In this document: piece by piece, positions 30,471 through 44,933 of the stretch | Layout: each line of letters opens with the position of its first letter | Numbering within the stretch: the stretch's first letter is position 1 | Made by a program: the position numbers and the translations under genes | Notes under the pieces: generated by a model | Database searches by the model: none | The model's input: only the letters and a program-made list of their open reading frames with translations | Told to the model about the DNA's origin: nothing | Source of the DNA: Gentiana macrophylla | Lineage: Eukaryota; Streptophyta; Magnoliopsida; Gentianales; Gentianaceae | Length of the DNA: 64,000 nt | Direction of reading: 5' to 3' | NCBI GenBank assembly: GCA_026214975.1 | Contig: CM047806.1 | Location: forward strand, 99,161,811-99,225,810

Positions 30471-32448
30471 GGTCGCCATTACATGTATGAGCAGTGGTTC
30501 AGATCGGAAATTATATTTCATTATTTGCCAATTGTCTCACATGGTTAAAAATAATTTATGAATTTAAAATTTTATGATTGGGTTAAATAGTGATGAAATG
30601 GTGTCATTTGGACAACTATAAAATCACCTAGAGACTTTAGAGATCGGTTTATTAAAAAAGCAAAGAGAATGATCTGATTATTAACGAAATCTGTAACCGA
30701 TTACACACAGCATGTGATATACCCCATTAGTTTTTGTGTCAACTATATTGATTGATCTTAGTCCCATAAAACCAATGGTGTAGATCACCGTTGTTTGCGA
30801 TTGGCCACAGAATTCGTTGTCTTGCATCATTCTCGAAAATAAATATGATTTTTAAAGATAAAAAAACATTTATTCAATTTTAACCGTAATGAAGCCCAAA
30901 TTACCTTAATGAGAAAAGTTATAAAGATAAGCATGCAAACTTAATTTAACAATCATCAATAACGTTTCCATGTATGAAAAATCGTAATCCTCCAAGATCA
31001 ATTTTCGATATCACGTAAGGAATCTCTCGTGAAGACGCATTAAAGATTTCCACGTAATGGTTAAGAAGATAGCGTGATATACCGCTAGACCTTCGCCCAC
31101 CTCAATTTTGAGACCACTATCTAGCTTTCTTGAGAGTGAATGCTTAATGTCACTATTGGTATTTCTAAGCATCCCTCCAATAGCATCAAATTGTCCTAGA
31201 AAATCCACATTGACATTGAACTATACACAATCCAGGGGTGAGGGTTTCAATGCATAATTCAACACTGCGCGGTTTAAAGAGGCTTGAGAAGAAACCGGTT
31301 GTGTGATATACACGAGTTTAATTTTACAGATCTGAGTCAAGTAGCGTTGTTAGCATGTTTTCTCTTATGTATAAGTTAGGGTTGACATGCTAGTTAGTTG
31401 GTTGTGTTGAACCTTTGTTAGGGGATGAATACTTCCTAGTAGAAGAATTTATGAGGCTGATATTACCCCTATTGATCAAGGTAAGGACTCATACATCAAA
31501 ACAATTATAGCACTTTATCTGTAAACATGTGTTTTGGTGATTTTTTGTTAAAATGCTTATGTTTTGCATCTCAATTTTGTTAAATACTGTGTATGTGGAT
31601 TAGACCAGCACGTTATAGATAAGAACTCCGATTTGGAACATATTTGGTTGTTGGCCACCGTCTCGGCGGCAGGTAAACCACCTTCTAGGCGTGAGCTTTC
31701 TTTCCGAAAAATATTCTGCAGTAGTTGTATATATTATGGAAATTAAATAATCTGTATTTATGATTTTGTATGAGTAATCTTTAAAAAATTATGGATTAAT
31801 GACATTAGAAATCATGTTAAAGAATTTATATGGTAGATGATCATGTTCATGTTTTAGTTAGTAATCTAGAAGAGTTTCAGGATTGTTATGTGTTATAGAT
31901 ATCATGCCTATATGATTTTATGTGATTATAAACATGGTACTTGCTTTAACATGTGGGATCCTTGAATGTGTTTTATTTGTTAAATGTTAATGATATAGAA
32001 CTCTTGTTGTAGTAGTGTTCAAAGGTTATTACATGATGTTAGAAAGAATGTTCTTAACATCTTATATAATAGTATGTGCTAGTTGACATATACTTATTAT
32101 GGGATCTAGTAAGCATGTTATTGGATTATTTGGTATATGAGATGTTTATGGTTTATGAGTACAAATCATGTTATGAAAACGAAATCAAATAATGTCATGA
32201 AAAGAAAATGAAAAGTAAAGATGTTAAAAAGCATAATGAGATGCATTAAGCAGACGCTCATGGTCAAGTACTTTGATAGCAATAAAGATGATGAATCCCC
32301 GTGGGTCCTTGGCATCAGTCCTCGTTCATGGGCAAGAATAGTGAATATATATATGCCGAGGCGGTTAAAAGGCCCCGACCATGGGAGACAATAGTGGTCG
32401 ATCTTCCGGTTTGTTAAAAGGCCCTTCATATGGGGAAAAATAGACATG
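30471..32448. other. Non-coding DNA, no gene recognised
   Basis: AT-rich. 31350-32448 continues after the next element at 52958-53720 and, joined, could be part of an older long LTR; I see no termini to prove this. Open frames here are short and match nothing I know. Confidence 0.4.
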
Positions 32449-32453
32449 GTGTG

Positions 32454-34417
32454 TGTTGAAATAGTGTCCTAAACCCAATCGGGTTGGACCGGATCCGACC
32501 GAGTCGGATCATTTGTACTATTTCTTTATATTTATACATATATATTAAATGGCTTTTCTGTTGTCATATATATGTTCTTTTAAAGAACCAATTATGAATT
32601 GTTATATGATAACGTCCTTAGTATTAAACTGTGATAGAGAAACCATGATAGGTGATTATGGTTGATGAGATCTCTAATCACTTTAATAAGTTTAATACTT
32701 AAATGTCTCAGGCGATGTACTATTAAGCAGGGCATTGATAGTATAAGCAGACTAGCACGTATTAGATGTCTTACGTCTTTAAGAGGCGGAGATAGATCTC
32801 GTCTATCGAAGCGTAGAGACACTTGGACTGTACGTGGATGTGTATTAGAGAATGCGTACGTTAGACTGACCCACTTACACAGATAAGTGTCACGCTATGT
32901 GGCGGTTGTGTAATTATCCTTAAGACCGGAGTCTTCATGGCATCACGGTGTGGATTGTCATGCTTTGACACTATTGAGGTTTCCCCTAGCCATGGGGCGA
33001 TCATGCGGTAGTGATTGGGTGTGATCTTTATCAAGCATCGCGGAGTATACATGATTGGTCGAAATGCACGGGAATCGCGTACCACATTAGTAGGGGTAAA
33101 TATCCGAAAGGCCTTCTTATAAGGAATGTCTTGTTCTCGTGAATCTTTGCAAAGTGGGAGTAAGCGTGTTACTTGAGAGAACTTGATATCCAGATTATAA
33201 GATACGGTTGTTAATGTTTGACACTCGATGTACGACCGTATGGATATTGTTACAGCGATAGGATTGTAAGTTACACGGCAACTGTTTCACATGAAAGGTA
33301 GTAGTCATTGCATTTGACTCTTCCGATGATTGGGGGTCACGGTGTGTTCTTTAGACGCTATCCGTGATCGTTAGGCATGAAGGGTATTTTAGTAATTTGC
33401 ACTTTGTGTCTACGGCCAACATATTCGGAAGCCTATCGGGTCACACACATATGAACATCGTGCCGGATTAAAATGTGGTTATAGATGATAACCAAATAAG
33501 GAAAGTTTATCTCGAGGCTATAAGGGTTATAGTGGCAAATTAATATGGTGGTATTTATTTATTATGAATAAATATAATACAAGATATTAATTATGATGAT
33601 TAATTAAATATGTATATTGATACATATATTTTCGAAATTAATGATATATGATATATATTGATTTTGCAAATTAATTAATCATAGCATTATATTAATTAAA
33701 GAATTTTTCATAAGTCAATTTTGGAAGGTTGGGGCGCCACTTTATTTGTGTGTATGACACACTTGGATTATGCAATTTAATTAATAAGTTTACCATAATA
33801 TTAATATGTGATATTAATTGATTTGAGAAAAATAGATTTATGGTAATAATATATTTTACATTCAATATAAGATATTGGAGAAAAATAAATTATGGGTTCA
33901 TTTAATATAAGATATTAAATTAAATGAGATAAATCAATCACATTAATTATGTTTCCTTATTTTATTGGAAAGAGATTTTTCTTCTCCTCCTCTCCAAGCA
34001 ATAGGGGCGCCTCTCTCTAGTATAAATAAGAGGGCTTGCCAAGCTCTTTGGTACACCATTCTTCCAAGAGCAATTGTTTTTGTGAAAAATTGCAAGAACT
34101 CATAGTTCTTGTGTAAGAAAGAGGGGGCTTCTATAGTGAGTTTGTGAGGAGGAAAAAGTCGGTCCAGCAACCGGAGTTTTTCAATAGCAATCCATGGTGG
34201 GATTCCGGCGGGTGTTCGTGTGGTGGCGGTAGAGGCCGAACACTCAGGCGGCTCCATGTGAACTACTCTCTTAGACGGTCAAAGCGTCGATCTTTTATAT
34301 CAACCAAGGTAACCGCCGTCTTTAGTTTATTCGTTTATTGCTTAAACGAAGTCGATCTTGGGAAAAAGGAAATCAAAATTTTGAATTCCGCTGCGTTCCC
34401 ACGTTGATTTCCTAACA
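32454..34417 (+). repeat. LTR A (5' LTR of host element)
   Basis: 1964 bp. It is followed by the primer site TGGTATCAGAGAG at 34419-34431. A 5' leader-like end (CTTGTGTAAGAAAGAGG) and a TATA-like AGTATAAATAAGAGG (34019) are seen. Confidence 0.9.
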
Positions 34418-37400
34418 GTGGTATCAGAGAGCGAGCTTCGAGCTTAAGCAATAAGCGTGTTTATTTGCGTAGTTAATTTTATCGTTTAAATCACGTAATT
34501 AAAAGATGATATATTTTGATTCGTAAAACGATACACAAAAATAAATTTTTTGTTTTGTGTATTTTATGTTTCAATATAAGTTCATAGTTGTGATTGTACG
34601 ATCGATGCAAGATTTAAATCACGAAGACGATGAGTCGAGGTTGAGTGATGGATTCTCGGTGAACCCACTCTTCGATAATTCGATGTGCTCGATTTTTCGT
34701 CCCGTGATATTGATTGTGCATAGACATCTCGTTGTTTAGTAGTGTCATGGTTTATGAAACCAACAACGTCCCTTTCGATTACGAATCAAAAGGAAAGAAA
34801 CAAGAGAGAGATTTAATTTTAATTTAATTTTAGAATAGTTCTAATCAATTAAAATTAAAATTAAAATCATTTAAAATTAATCGTTAATTTTATTTCGATT
34901 AAAATCATTTAATTAATTAAATGTTAATTAGTTAATTGATTAGATAAAATTATTTAATGGATTAAATGTTAATTGATTAATTAAGACGCATGTAGTTAAA
35001 TTTAATTTTATCTTTTTCATAAGATATATTGTATGGATTAGATAGTGTAGATATAATATGATTATATAGACCCCGATTGATCATGGACTCGACCGATAGG
35101 ATAGATGTGAATGATTTAATTTTTGTTGTTGGTTGAAAAGATGTCTGAGGCCGTTATGAAGAACGTGACGCAGTTTATTTTTCTGCATTTATCCCATTCC
35201 GTTGGCTCCCAGGTGTGCGGCGGGTATATTAGATAAATTGAATGTAACAAGAATGGAAGCAGAAGATGGAGACCAAAGAAAGGCGAAAACAAAGATCCCG
35301 TTGGAGAATGGCGCATTGAAGATCTATTGGCGGTTGCGGCTAACCTTAGATTGTGACCCGCGGTTTCGTCAGTTTGTATTCGAAACCGCACCTAGGAAAA
35401 GTCCATGATCATACCGGTTACTTTACGCATTTATTTATTTTGTGCTTGTATTTATTTTATATGATACGATAGATGCATGTATAGGCACGATCTAGATGAA
35501 TGTGTAGGATGTATGTCTATAGAGATAGATATTTATAATTGATGAGACCGTAATCGAAATTAATTAAGTGAATTAATTTAAAATTACTCCCACAACAAAA
35601 ATCAAGTCGAAAATTGTCTCTAATATTATAGCGACGGTGAAGAGCCTTTGTTCGGATCCAACTGATCGGCCTCGCGTCGGGAGTTGACTCTACCACGGGT
35701 ATATCGTCGTTATTGAGATATGATCGTAAGAGATCTCGCGAATATTGGGTTATGACTTGACTAGAGTATTGCGGTGATTGGCCTCGTCGGGACCGCCTTA
35801 TTCTAGAGGCAAGGGTTGGCTACCACATAAAGATGTGAATTGTCAAAGAGTTGACTAGTCAACTACCAAGAGTCACATAGAGATGTGATTGGTAAGAGTT
35901 ACATACCTTCGAAATTATTCGGTTGATCGGCCTCGTCGGGAATCGGGGTAACCAGATGGGATCTTGGCCACTAAAGAATTTTGGAAAATTCTTGAAAGTC
36001 AATTGGGAGTAGTTGACTAGTGGGAGCAAAATCATAAATCATAAGACCATTTTTGATTTTGCGTGTATAAACAAACAACACTCTTTTATTTTCATTTTTT
36101 TATGTTGTAGTTAGCAAACTTTATATTTATGTTTTATTCACGATTAGTAAAACCAAACATGATCATTATTTTTTGAGAATCGTTCTCAAATATGGTTAAG
36201 TAGTTTTAATCCTTTTAAAATAAGCAATAGACACGAGCAATCCCGTTATAGTAGTTAGAGACAAGGAGACTACATAATTGATGTTGTACTCCGAGACTTT
36301 AATTACTAAAGAAAGCGAAGCTCATCATATTGGATACGATCCAAGATGATCATTCGATCATCACGATGACAAATAATTCAAGCGTTGAATGAGAATGACC
36401 ATGTCTAATTTTGGAAAGGTTGTTTTCAAAATTAAAATATTTAAGTAATGTGACTTAATTCTATCATTGTTTAAAGGTTAATTAAATAGTTAATGTTTTG
36501 AATGCAATTCAGAAGGTTAAATAAACTATTTAATAAATTTAGATTTTCTTGTGATCTTTCTTAAGTCTTATGAACACTACAATAAGAAACTTTTACAAGT
36601 ACTTAAAGGATTAAAAGGTTAGGGCGTGTGCTTAAATAGAGAACTTATCGAAGTTTCTATTATAGGCAAGTGAGTTGAGATAAATCTTTCCAAATTAAAA
36701 GTCGACTCTAAGATATATGATACCTTACGAGTGTGATTAAATTAGAAAGATTGAATAATGAGATATGGAAGGTGAAACAAGCGTTGTAACACTTACCATA
36801 ATTCGGATCTAGCAAGCGAAAGGGAACAAAATAAATGTTATTATGTTCCGGTTCTTATGAAGGACAAACTTTCAGTTATTTGTTAGGATTTAAAAGACAT
36901 ATTCAATTGTAAGGAATAAATGTTATTCCGATAAAGTTGGAAGGTCACTGAATCTAACATACTAGATTGATGTCACTATATAGTTGATATATGTGATGAG
37001 ATCTCAACTAAATATTTGTATGGCTGTTATCCTTGATTTGTGGTTGTTCTAGGGACAGTCTCTCTGGAAGGGAAGCGTGTAATTGAGCGTCATTCTGATG
37101 ATGCTGAACTATATGATTATGAATCATATGGGTTATACGTACCTCATCCAAAGAGGACTAAAATACCCTTTTAAGAAAAGGTTATGAAACCTAGAAGTTT
37201 GACTAGAGCCTAAACATACCGATGGTTGTTGGCTCATGATAGTTAATATCACAAATAAATGTTTATTAATCTCTATGACTATTTTTAGAAATAGTTGAAC
37301 ATACTTATTGAAGTACGACAATTCGGAAAGCCCGAAAAGTTCGAGCTAGTTCGAATATGAGATTGATGAGCTACTTAGGAATTAATCTTCAATTGGATTG

Positions 37401-37555
37401 AAGTGATTAATACCTGAAGGGTGTTTCTGAAGTCGTCTGAAAAGCATAAGATTCTCCTTGGAGGATACCATCTTTGAGATACGCCAATCGATTGTGTTCC
37501 TTAAATGGAAACAACATTTTATATGATAAAAGTGTGATGCAAGCCATGCAAAGTA
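34418..37555 (+). other. Plus-strand internal region of the host element
   Basis: Collinear in reverse with 44933 down to ~41428 of the inverted copy, apart from the hairpin/GC block there. An AT-rich AATTAAAAT tract lies at 34810-34990. A gag-like scrap lies at 35230-35400, conserved with 43640-43790. Three copies of a GATCGGCCTCGTCGGGA-like motif occur at ~35663, 35776 and 35930. No intact frame is present. Confidence 0.7.
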
Positions 37556-39541
37556 TGTTAGGAAATCTCTGGCAGGAGCAGCGTGAATTCAAAATTTGAT
37601 TTCCTTTTACCCAAGATCGACCGTTTAAGCAATAAACAAATAGATAGTAGGCGGTGGTTACCTTGGTTGATCTAAAAGATCGGCGCTTTGACCGTCCCAG
37701 GAGAGTAGTTACGCATAGAGCCGCCCAGTGTTCGGCCTCTACCGCTGATCCACACGAACAACCGCGGAATCCCGTCATGGATTGCTATTGGAAAACTCCG
37801 GTTCTTAGACCGGCCCTTTTCCCTCTCTCCAACTCTACTATAGGATGCTCTACAATTTTACACAAGAACTATTAGCTCTTGGAATTGTGATGTACAAAGA
37901 GCTTGACACCCACCTCCTATTTATAGTCATAAGTGGCGCCGATAGAGTAGAAAAGAAGAAAACCTTTTCCCAATAAAATAAGGAAAATATAATTGATTGA
38001 TTTATCTCATTTATTATAATATCTCATATCAAATAAATCTAGGATATTGTCATATATCTTATATTGAATATTTCCAAGATATTGTCAATATCTAATATTA
38101 TTATCTTTATTTTATTACCATAAATCAATTTACTGGCATGTGTATATATGCATATATATAACACATATAAATATTAATACAAATATCAAATCTATATGTG
38201 TATATGGCATTTACGTATGTCAATTACACACACACACATATGTGCGCCATCACATATATTGGATATATATATATATAAATATTAATATCTAATATTAATA
38301 TTTAGTAATATCATTAATTAAATTGCACAATCAAAGTGTATCTTATACACACACAAATTGCGCCACCTTAGACCAATAAATTGGCTTCGGAATATTCTTT
38401 AATTAATATAATATTATTAATATCTTGTATTTAATTTATTCATAATAAATAAATACCACCATATTAATTTACCACTTATAACCTTTATAGTCTCGAGATA
38501 AACTTTCCTTATTTGGTTATCTACTATAACCACATTTTAATCCGACTAGATGTTCATATGTGTGTGACCCGATAGGCTTCGAATATGTTGGCCGTAGACA
38601 CAAAGTGCAAATTACGAAAATGCCCTTCGTATGCCTAACGATCACGGGATAGCGTCACAGCAACACACCGTGACCCCGATCATCGGAAGAGTCAAATGCA
38701 ATGACTACTACCTTTCATGTGAAAGCGATTACCGTGTAACTTACAATCTATATTGTAATAATATCCATACGGTGCGTTAGTCGAGTGTCAAAACATCAAC
38801 GACCGTATCTTATAATCTGGATATCATGCTCTCTCGAAGTAACACATTTACTCCCACTTTGCAAAGATTCACGAGAGTAAGACATTCCTTATAAGAAGGC
38901 CATTTCGGATATTCGATCCCCGATCATAGGATACTGCGATTCCCGGACGACCAATCATGTATACTCCGCGTGCTTGATATCATACCCAATCACTACCGCA
39001 TGATCGCCCCGTGGCTGGAAACCTCAATAGTGTCAAAGCATGACAATCCACACCGTGATGCCATGAAGACTCGGTCTTAAGGATAATTACACAACCGCCA
39101 CATAGTGTGACAACTTATACTGTGTAAGTGGGTCGATCCTAACGTCGCATTCTACAATACCGTCCACGTGCGGTCAAGTGTCTCTACACTTCGATGAGCG
39201 AGATCTATCCACATACTAAAGGCAGAAGACATCTAATACGTGCTAGTATGTTTATACTATCAATGCCTGTTTAATAGTACATCGACTAGAGACATTTAAG
39301 TATCAAACTTATTAAAGTGATTAGAGATCTCATCAACCATAATCGCTTTATCATGGTTTCTCTACCACGATTTAATACTAAGGGCGTTATCATATAACAA
39401 TTCATAATTGGTTCTTTAAAAAGAACATATATATGACAACAGAAAAGCCATTTAATATATGTACAAACATAAAGAAATAGTAGAAATGATCCGACCGGTC
39501 GGATCGGTCCAACCGATTGGGTTTTAGGACCTTATTCAACA
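37556..39541 (-). repeat. LTR B (3' LTR of inverted copy)
   Basis: 1986 bp, same family as A, C and D in reverse. It is followed at 39542 by the reverse of the purine tract (ATCTCCCACTTGG). Confidence 0.9.
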
Positions 39542-42500
39542 ATCTCCCACTTGGCCTAAAACCAACCACTCGCACACACAAGACCAAGTTGAAACACAAG
39601 AATCTTATGCAATACTACTTAACCAGCCACAGCCATAAGCGGATCGCTATCCGTGGGGACTCGAGACTATCTTCATATCATGTTCCAAATGACCAAGTCA
39701 AAGGAAACGCCTCAACACACACATGAATCTCTGGCGAGACCCTGGTCCTTGCTTCAAGCAATGAATCCACTTACTTATATCGGCTATATAGAAAAGGTGG
39801 AAGAACCGTACAAGGTTCGAGGAATGAACATACAGATCCATATCTTTGCTCATTTAGCCTCAAGGCACTCTTGTGTTTTGGCTAAGTTGTAGAGTTCTGA
39901 TGACCCGTAGGCTAGAACATTTCCGACTCTTTGTATCACTTAATCGAAGTGATTGCAAACCCAGACTGTAGCTCCCACTTGCCTTCATAAGACTCAGGAT
40001 ATACGTCTGTATAACTATATTTATCTAACTCCAAGTTTCGATAAACTAGGAAACTTTCCTTAACTTGTTTAAGGATATTCTCGACATTCACGAGTTACTT
40101 TCATACTTGCTCGTGACTATTCATGAACTATGAACATCCGGCATTCCTTTATGATGGTTCTATCGCGGAAGCGAAGAAACCTTCCATACACATCATCTTT
40201 CACCTCATCTTTAGGACCAACGTCCTAACACGAGATAGATCTTGCGATCTATGCTAAACTTCTTTTAGCATCACATCATATAGGTAAACAATAATCTAAC
40301 AATGATTAAATCTATCACTTTATAGATTCTTATTTCTAAAATAAGAAGCGCTAATCCAAGTGCTTTCGTAAAGATCTTGAATTACCAAACATTAATTGAG
40401 TTGTGACATGGGGAGATGATTCATGAGAGAGATATCAATACCTTACTCAAAAATCGTAACACACTCCCTTATCCATCTTGCACATTGGGCATATCCTTCT
40501 TTTGACTAAATCAAACTCCTTTGATTATCAAACAAAGAAATTGTCTAGAGAAACTTGTTTGAGTCCATAAATGGATCTCGTGGGCTTACATATCATGTTA
40601 TTGTCTATGAACATCGAGCTGTCTGCCCAACATCTTCAACACTATCATATAGTCATGATACGAAGTTATAACAAGCATAGTCTGAATAGAACCAGGGGCA
40701 CAGCCGGCAGCATAAAGACAATTACAAGGTTTACACCTCATACCCTTCAGCCGTCACTATAGCCTTATGGTAATCATATTACTATCCATGTCAGCCTTTC
40801 AGGGACACTCCCCTTAGGTAAGACAGGACTAGGTTCACAACTTTGGTTGTCAGCGATGGAATCTAATTCGAGATATTATGGCTCTGGCCATATCTCTCAA
40901 TCTTGCCTTTCAAACATTCTTTCATAAGTCGTGAGATATTCATTCTTCAAGATGAACATACCAACAACCTTTCGAGGCTTGAGGTTATCCACGAGACTTA
41001 CTGAGAACTTTTGTGTGCCTTTGGCGGTGATCTACACCTCATCGCTATGTGGCGTCTGCTCGTGTTCCATTGGTTGAATATATCTTTGTGGTTCTCAAAC
41101 TCTTTTGAGATCGATTCACTCCCATTTGTTTTCTTTGGAAGAAACACTTCCTCAAGAAACTGACATGTTTGGAGACAAACATTTTGCTCATGGACAAGTA
41201 AATAATATCTAGCATGCTAGCTAAGACATTCCACAAAGTTGCATAAGTCGTACTAGGCTCCAAGCCTTTCGACTTTTACTATGACAACTTCAAATCATCG
41301 GTTAAGATAGATTTGACATTATCCTCTTCCATATCTAATATGGAATTTATTCAACCTTTATTCTTTGGAACTCGGTTAAGTATAAAGGCCTTATCGAAAG
41401 CGGGTAAGGGATACTACCGCATGGCTGCATCACACCTTTATCATATAAAGTGTTGTTTCCATTTGGGAACACAATCCAATTGCGTATCCCAAATATGGTA
41501 TCCTTGAAGGAGAATCTTATTCCTTTTACCAGACGACATAGAAACACCATTCGGTATTAATTACTTCAATCAATTGAAGATTAATTCCTAAGTAGCTCAT
41601 CAATCTCATATTCGCGTACTAGCTCGAACTTTTAGGGCTTTACGAATTATGTACTTCAATGAGTACATAGAACTATTTCTAAAAATAGTCATAGAGATTA
41701 ACAAACAATTATTTGTAGCATTAATTGTCACAAGCCAACAAACATCGGTATGTTTAGGCTTTAGACAAATTTTCTAGATTTTATAACCTTTTCATAAAAG
41801 GGTATTTTAGTCATCTTTAGATAAGATACGTATTACCTATATGATTCATAATCATATGGTTCAACATCATCGAGAATGACGTTTGATTACACGCTTCCCT
41901 TCGGAGAGACTATGTACAGAACAACTACAAATATCAAGGATACGACCATACAAATATTTAGTTGAGATCTTATCACATATATCAACTATTTAGTGACAAC
42001 AATCTAGTATGTTAGATTCGGTGACCATCCAACTTTATCGAATAACATTTATTCTTTACAATTGAATATATCTACTAAATCTAACAAATAAGCGAAACTA
42101 TGTTCTTCATAAGAACCGGAACATAACAACATTTATTTAGTTCCTTATCGGTTTACTAGATCGAGAATATGGTAAGTGTTACAACGTTTGCTTCACCTTC
42201 CATATCTGTATTTAATCTTTCTAATTTAATCACACTCATAAGATATCATATATCTAAGAGTCGACTGAACTTAGATAGATTTATCTCAACTCACTTGCCT
42301 ATAATAGAAACTTCAATAAGTTCTCTATTTAAGCACATGCTACTAAAATTTCCTTTTTAATCCTTTAAGCACTTGAGATATGTTTCTTATTGTAGTCTTC
42401 ATAAGACTTAAGAAAGATCACAAGAGCTATGTCTTCAATTTCCTTTTATAAAGAAAATCTAAAGTTTATTAAATAGTTTATTTAACCTTTTGAATCGTAT

Positions 42501-44311
42501 TCAAAACATTGACTATTTAATTAACCTTTAAGCAATGGTAGAATTAAGTCGATACTTAAATCTTACAATTTGAAAACATCATTTCCAAAATTCGGTCTAG
42601 TCATTCTTATCCAACGTTTGAATAACTCGTCATCGTATGACCGAATGATCATCTTGGATCGTATCAATATATGACTAATTCGTTGAAACTAATTTTCAAA
42701 TGATTTAATCATATCATGAGCTTCGCTTTCATTAATAATTAAAGCCTTGGAGTACTCCATCAAATATGTAGCCTCTCCTTGTCTAACTACCATACTTGGG
42801 ATCTCGTGTCATTGCTCATTTTAAAAGGATTAAAATTACTTAACCATATTTGAAGCGTTTCTCAAAATTACTTGATCATAATTTGGTTTTACTAATCGAG
42901 AATAAAACATAAATATAAAGTTTGCTAAAACTACAACATAAAAATGAAAATAAAAGAGTGTTGTTGTTTATACACGCAAAATCAAAAATGGTCTTTTGGT
43001 TTATGATTTTGCTCCACTAGTCAACTACTTCCAATTGACTTTCAAGAATTTTCAAAATTCTTTAGTATTTGAATCCCATCTAGTTACCTCGATTCCGGCG
43101 GTGGTCGATCAACCAAGATAATTTCGATAGGTAGGTAACTCTTTACCATTCACATCTACATGTGATTCTCGGTGGTTGACTAGTCAACTCTTTGGCGATA
43201 CACGTCACTATGTGTTAGTCAACCCACTTGTCTCTAAAGTCAGGCGATTACGGCGGTGGCCAATCACCGAAAGACTCTAGTCAAGTCATAACCCAATATT
43301 CACGAGATCTCATACGATCATATCTCAATAACGACGATATACCCGTGGTAGGTCAACTCCGGCGGTGGTCGATCAGTTGGATCGAACACAGGCTCTTCAC
43401 CGTCGTTATAATATTGGGAGACAATATTTCGACTTGATTTTTGTTGTGGAAGTATTTTTAAGTAAATTAATTCACTTAATTAATTTTAATTTCGGTCTCA
43501 TCATAAATATGTCTATCTCTATAAACATACATCCTACACATTTATCTAGATCGTGCCTAGTCATGCATCTATCGTATCATATAAAATAAATACAAGCACA
43601 AAATAAATAAATCGTAAAATAACCGGTATGATCATGGACTTTTCTAGGTGCGGTTTGAATACAAGCCCAGCGAAACCGCATGGGTCACATTCTAAGGGTA
43701 TTTGCAACCGCATGATAGGATCTTTAATGCTCCATTCTCCGATGGGATCTTTATTTTCGTCTTTCTTTGGTCTCCATCTTTTGCTCCATTCTTGTTACAT
43801 TTAATTCTATCGAATAAAATAAATACACCCGCCCTTTGCGGGCAGAGAGCTAATGGGAATGGGATGAATGCGAGAAAATAAACTAGAGTCACGTTCTTCA
43901 TGTGGCCTAGGACAATTTTAAACCAACGAGAAAAATTAAATCATTCACATCTATCCTATCGATTGAGTCATGATCGATCGGGAGTCCATATAATCATATT
44001 ATATCTACTATATCTAATCCATACAATAAAATCTTATGAAAAAGATAAAATTAAAATTTAACTACTTGCGTCTTAATTAATCAATTAACATTTAATCTAT
44101 TAAATAATTTTATCAATCAATTAACTAATTAACATTTAATTAATTAAATGATTTTAATCGAAATAAAATTAACGATTAATTTTAAACCGATTTTAATTTT
44201 AATTTTAATTAATTAGAACTATTCCAAAATAAATCAAAATTAAAATTATTTCTCTTTTGTTTCTTTCCTTTTGATTCGTAATCAAAGGGATGCTTTGGTT
44301 TCTAAACCAAA

Positions 44312-44556
44312 TTTGGCTTAAGCGCAGCCACTTTCCAAAATCAAAATTTTGGAAGTGGCGCAAGCTAAGCCTTTCTAATCAAATATTTGAAAAGGCGCAG
44401 GCTATTCCAAATCAAATATTTGGAAAGGCCAAATAATTTTGGTTTAAGCGCAGTACTTTCCAAAATCAAAATTTTGGAAGTGGCGCAAGCTAAGCGCTTT
44501 CCCAAATCAAATATTTGGAAAGGGCTGGGCTATTCCAAATAAAATTTGGAAAGGCC
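44312..44556. repeat. Duplicated cluster of six short hairpins
   Basis: Two ~127 bp units (44312-44438 and 44439-44556) each start TTGG(C/T)TTAAGCGCAG. Each holds three palindromic segments of 25-31 bp, for example 44328-44358 (arms CCACTTTCCAAAAT and ATTTTGGAAGTGG), 44404-44430, 44455-44481 and 44496-44525. The block lies in the leader of the inverted copy and is missing from the host copy near 34750. Confidence 0.82.
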
Positions 44557-44718
44557 ATTATTATTTTAATCTTAGTGTGGCGTCGATGGCCAAACTATTT
44601 GAACCAATTGGTTAGTGCGTGACACAACTAAACAAAGGAGATATTAATCACAACTATGAACAATATTGAAACACAAAATACACAAAACAAAATTTGGGAT
44701 CTACCAAAAAAATGCACG

Positions 44719-44818
44719 AGCGGCGTTGGCGCCAAAGGAGCCGCCGCCCGCGCCGCCAATTTCGGTGGGGTGCCGCCGCCGATCGGCGAGCCCCCCTTTT
44801 TTTTTTTTTTTTTTTTTC
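44719..44818. repeat. GC-rich island plus T22 in the LARD leader
   Basis: A CCGCCG/GCCGCC-rich stretch (44719-44794) ends in CCCCCC and a run of T (44796-44817). The surrounding DNA is AT-rich. The host copy lacks it between 34515 and 34560. Its origin is unknown. Confidence 0.7.
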
Positions 44819-44933
44819 GTGTATCGATTTGCGAATCAAAATCTTTCATCTTTTAATTACGTGATTTAAGCGATAAAATTAACTCGCAAATTAACATGCT
44901 TATTGCTTAAGCTCGAAGCTCTCTCGATACCTT

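Larger units (their letters stand above)
39542..44933 (-). pseudogene. Internal region 1 of the inverted copy, residual copia RT
   Basis: In reverse, ~40400-40740 yields the copia RT segment KPTRSIYGLKQVS, more clearly in its duplicate at 47889-48119. The preceding catalytic RT blocks are shortened, and integrase or RNase H could not be recognised. The region behaves as a LARD-type non-coding interior. Confidence 0.6.

Noticed and set aside
44628..44869. Four overlapping open frames in both strands
   Set aside because: They arise from the GC-rich island and the T22 run; low-complexity translations only.
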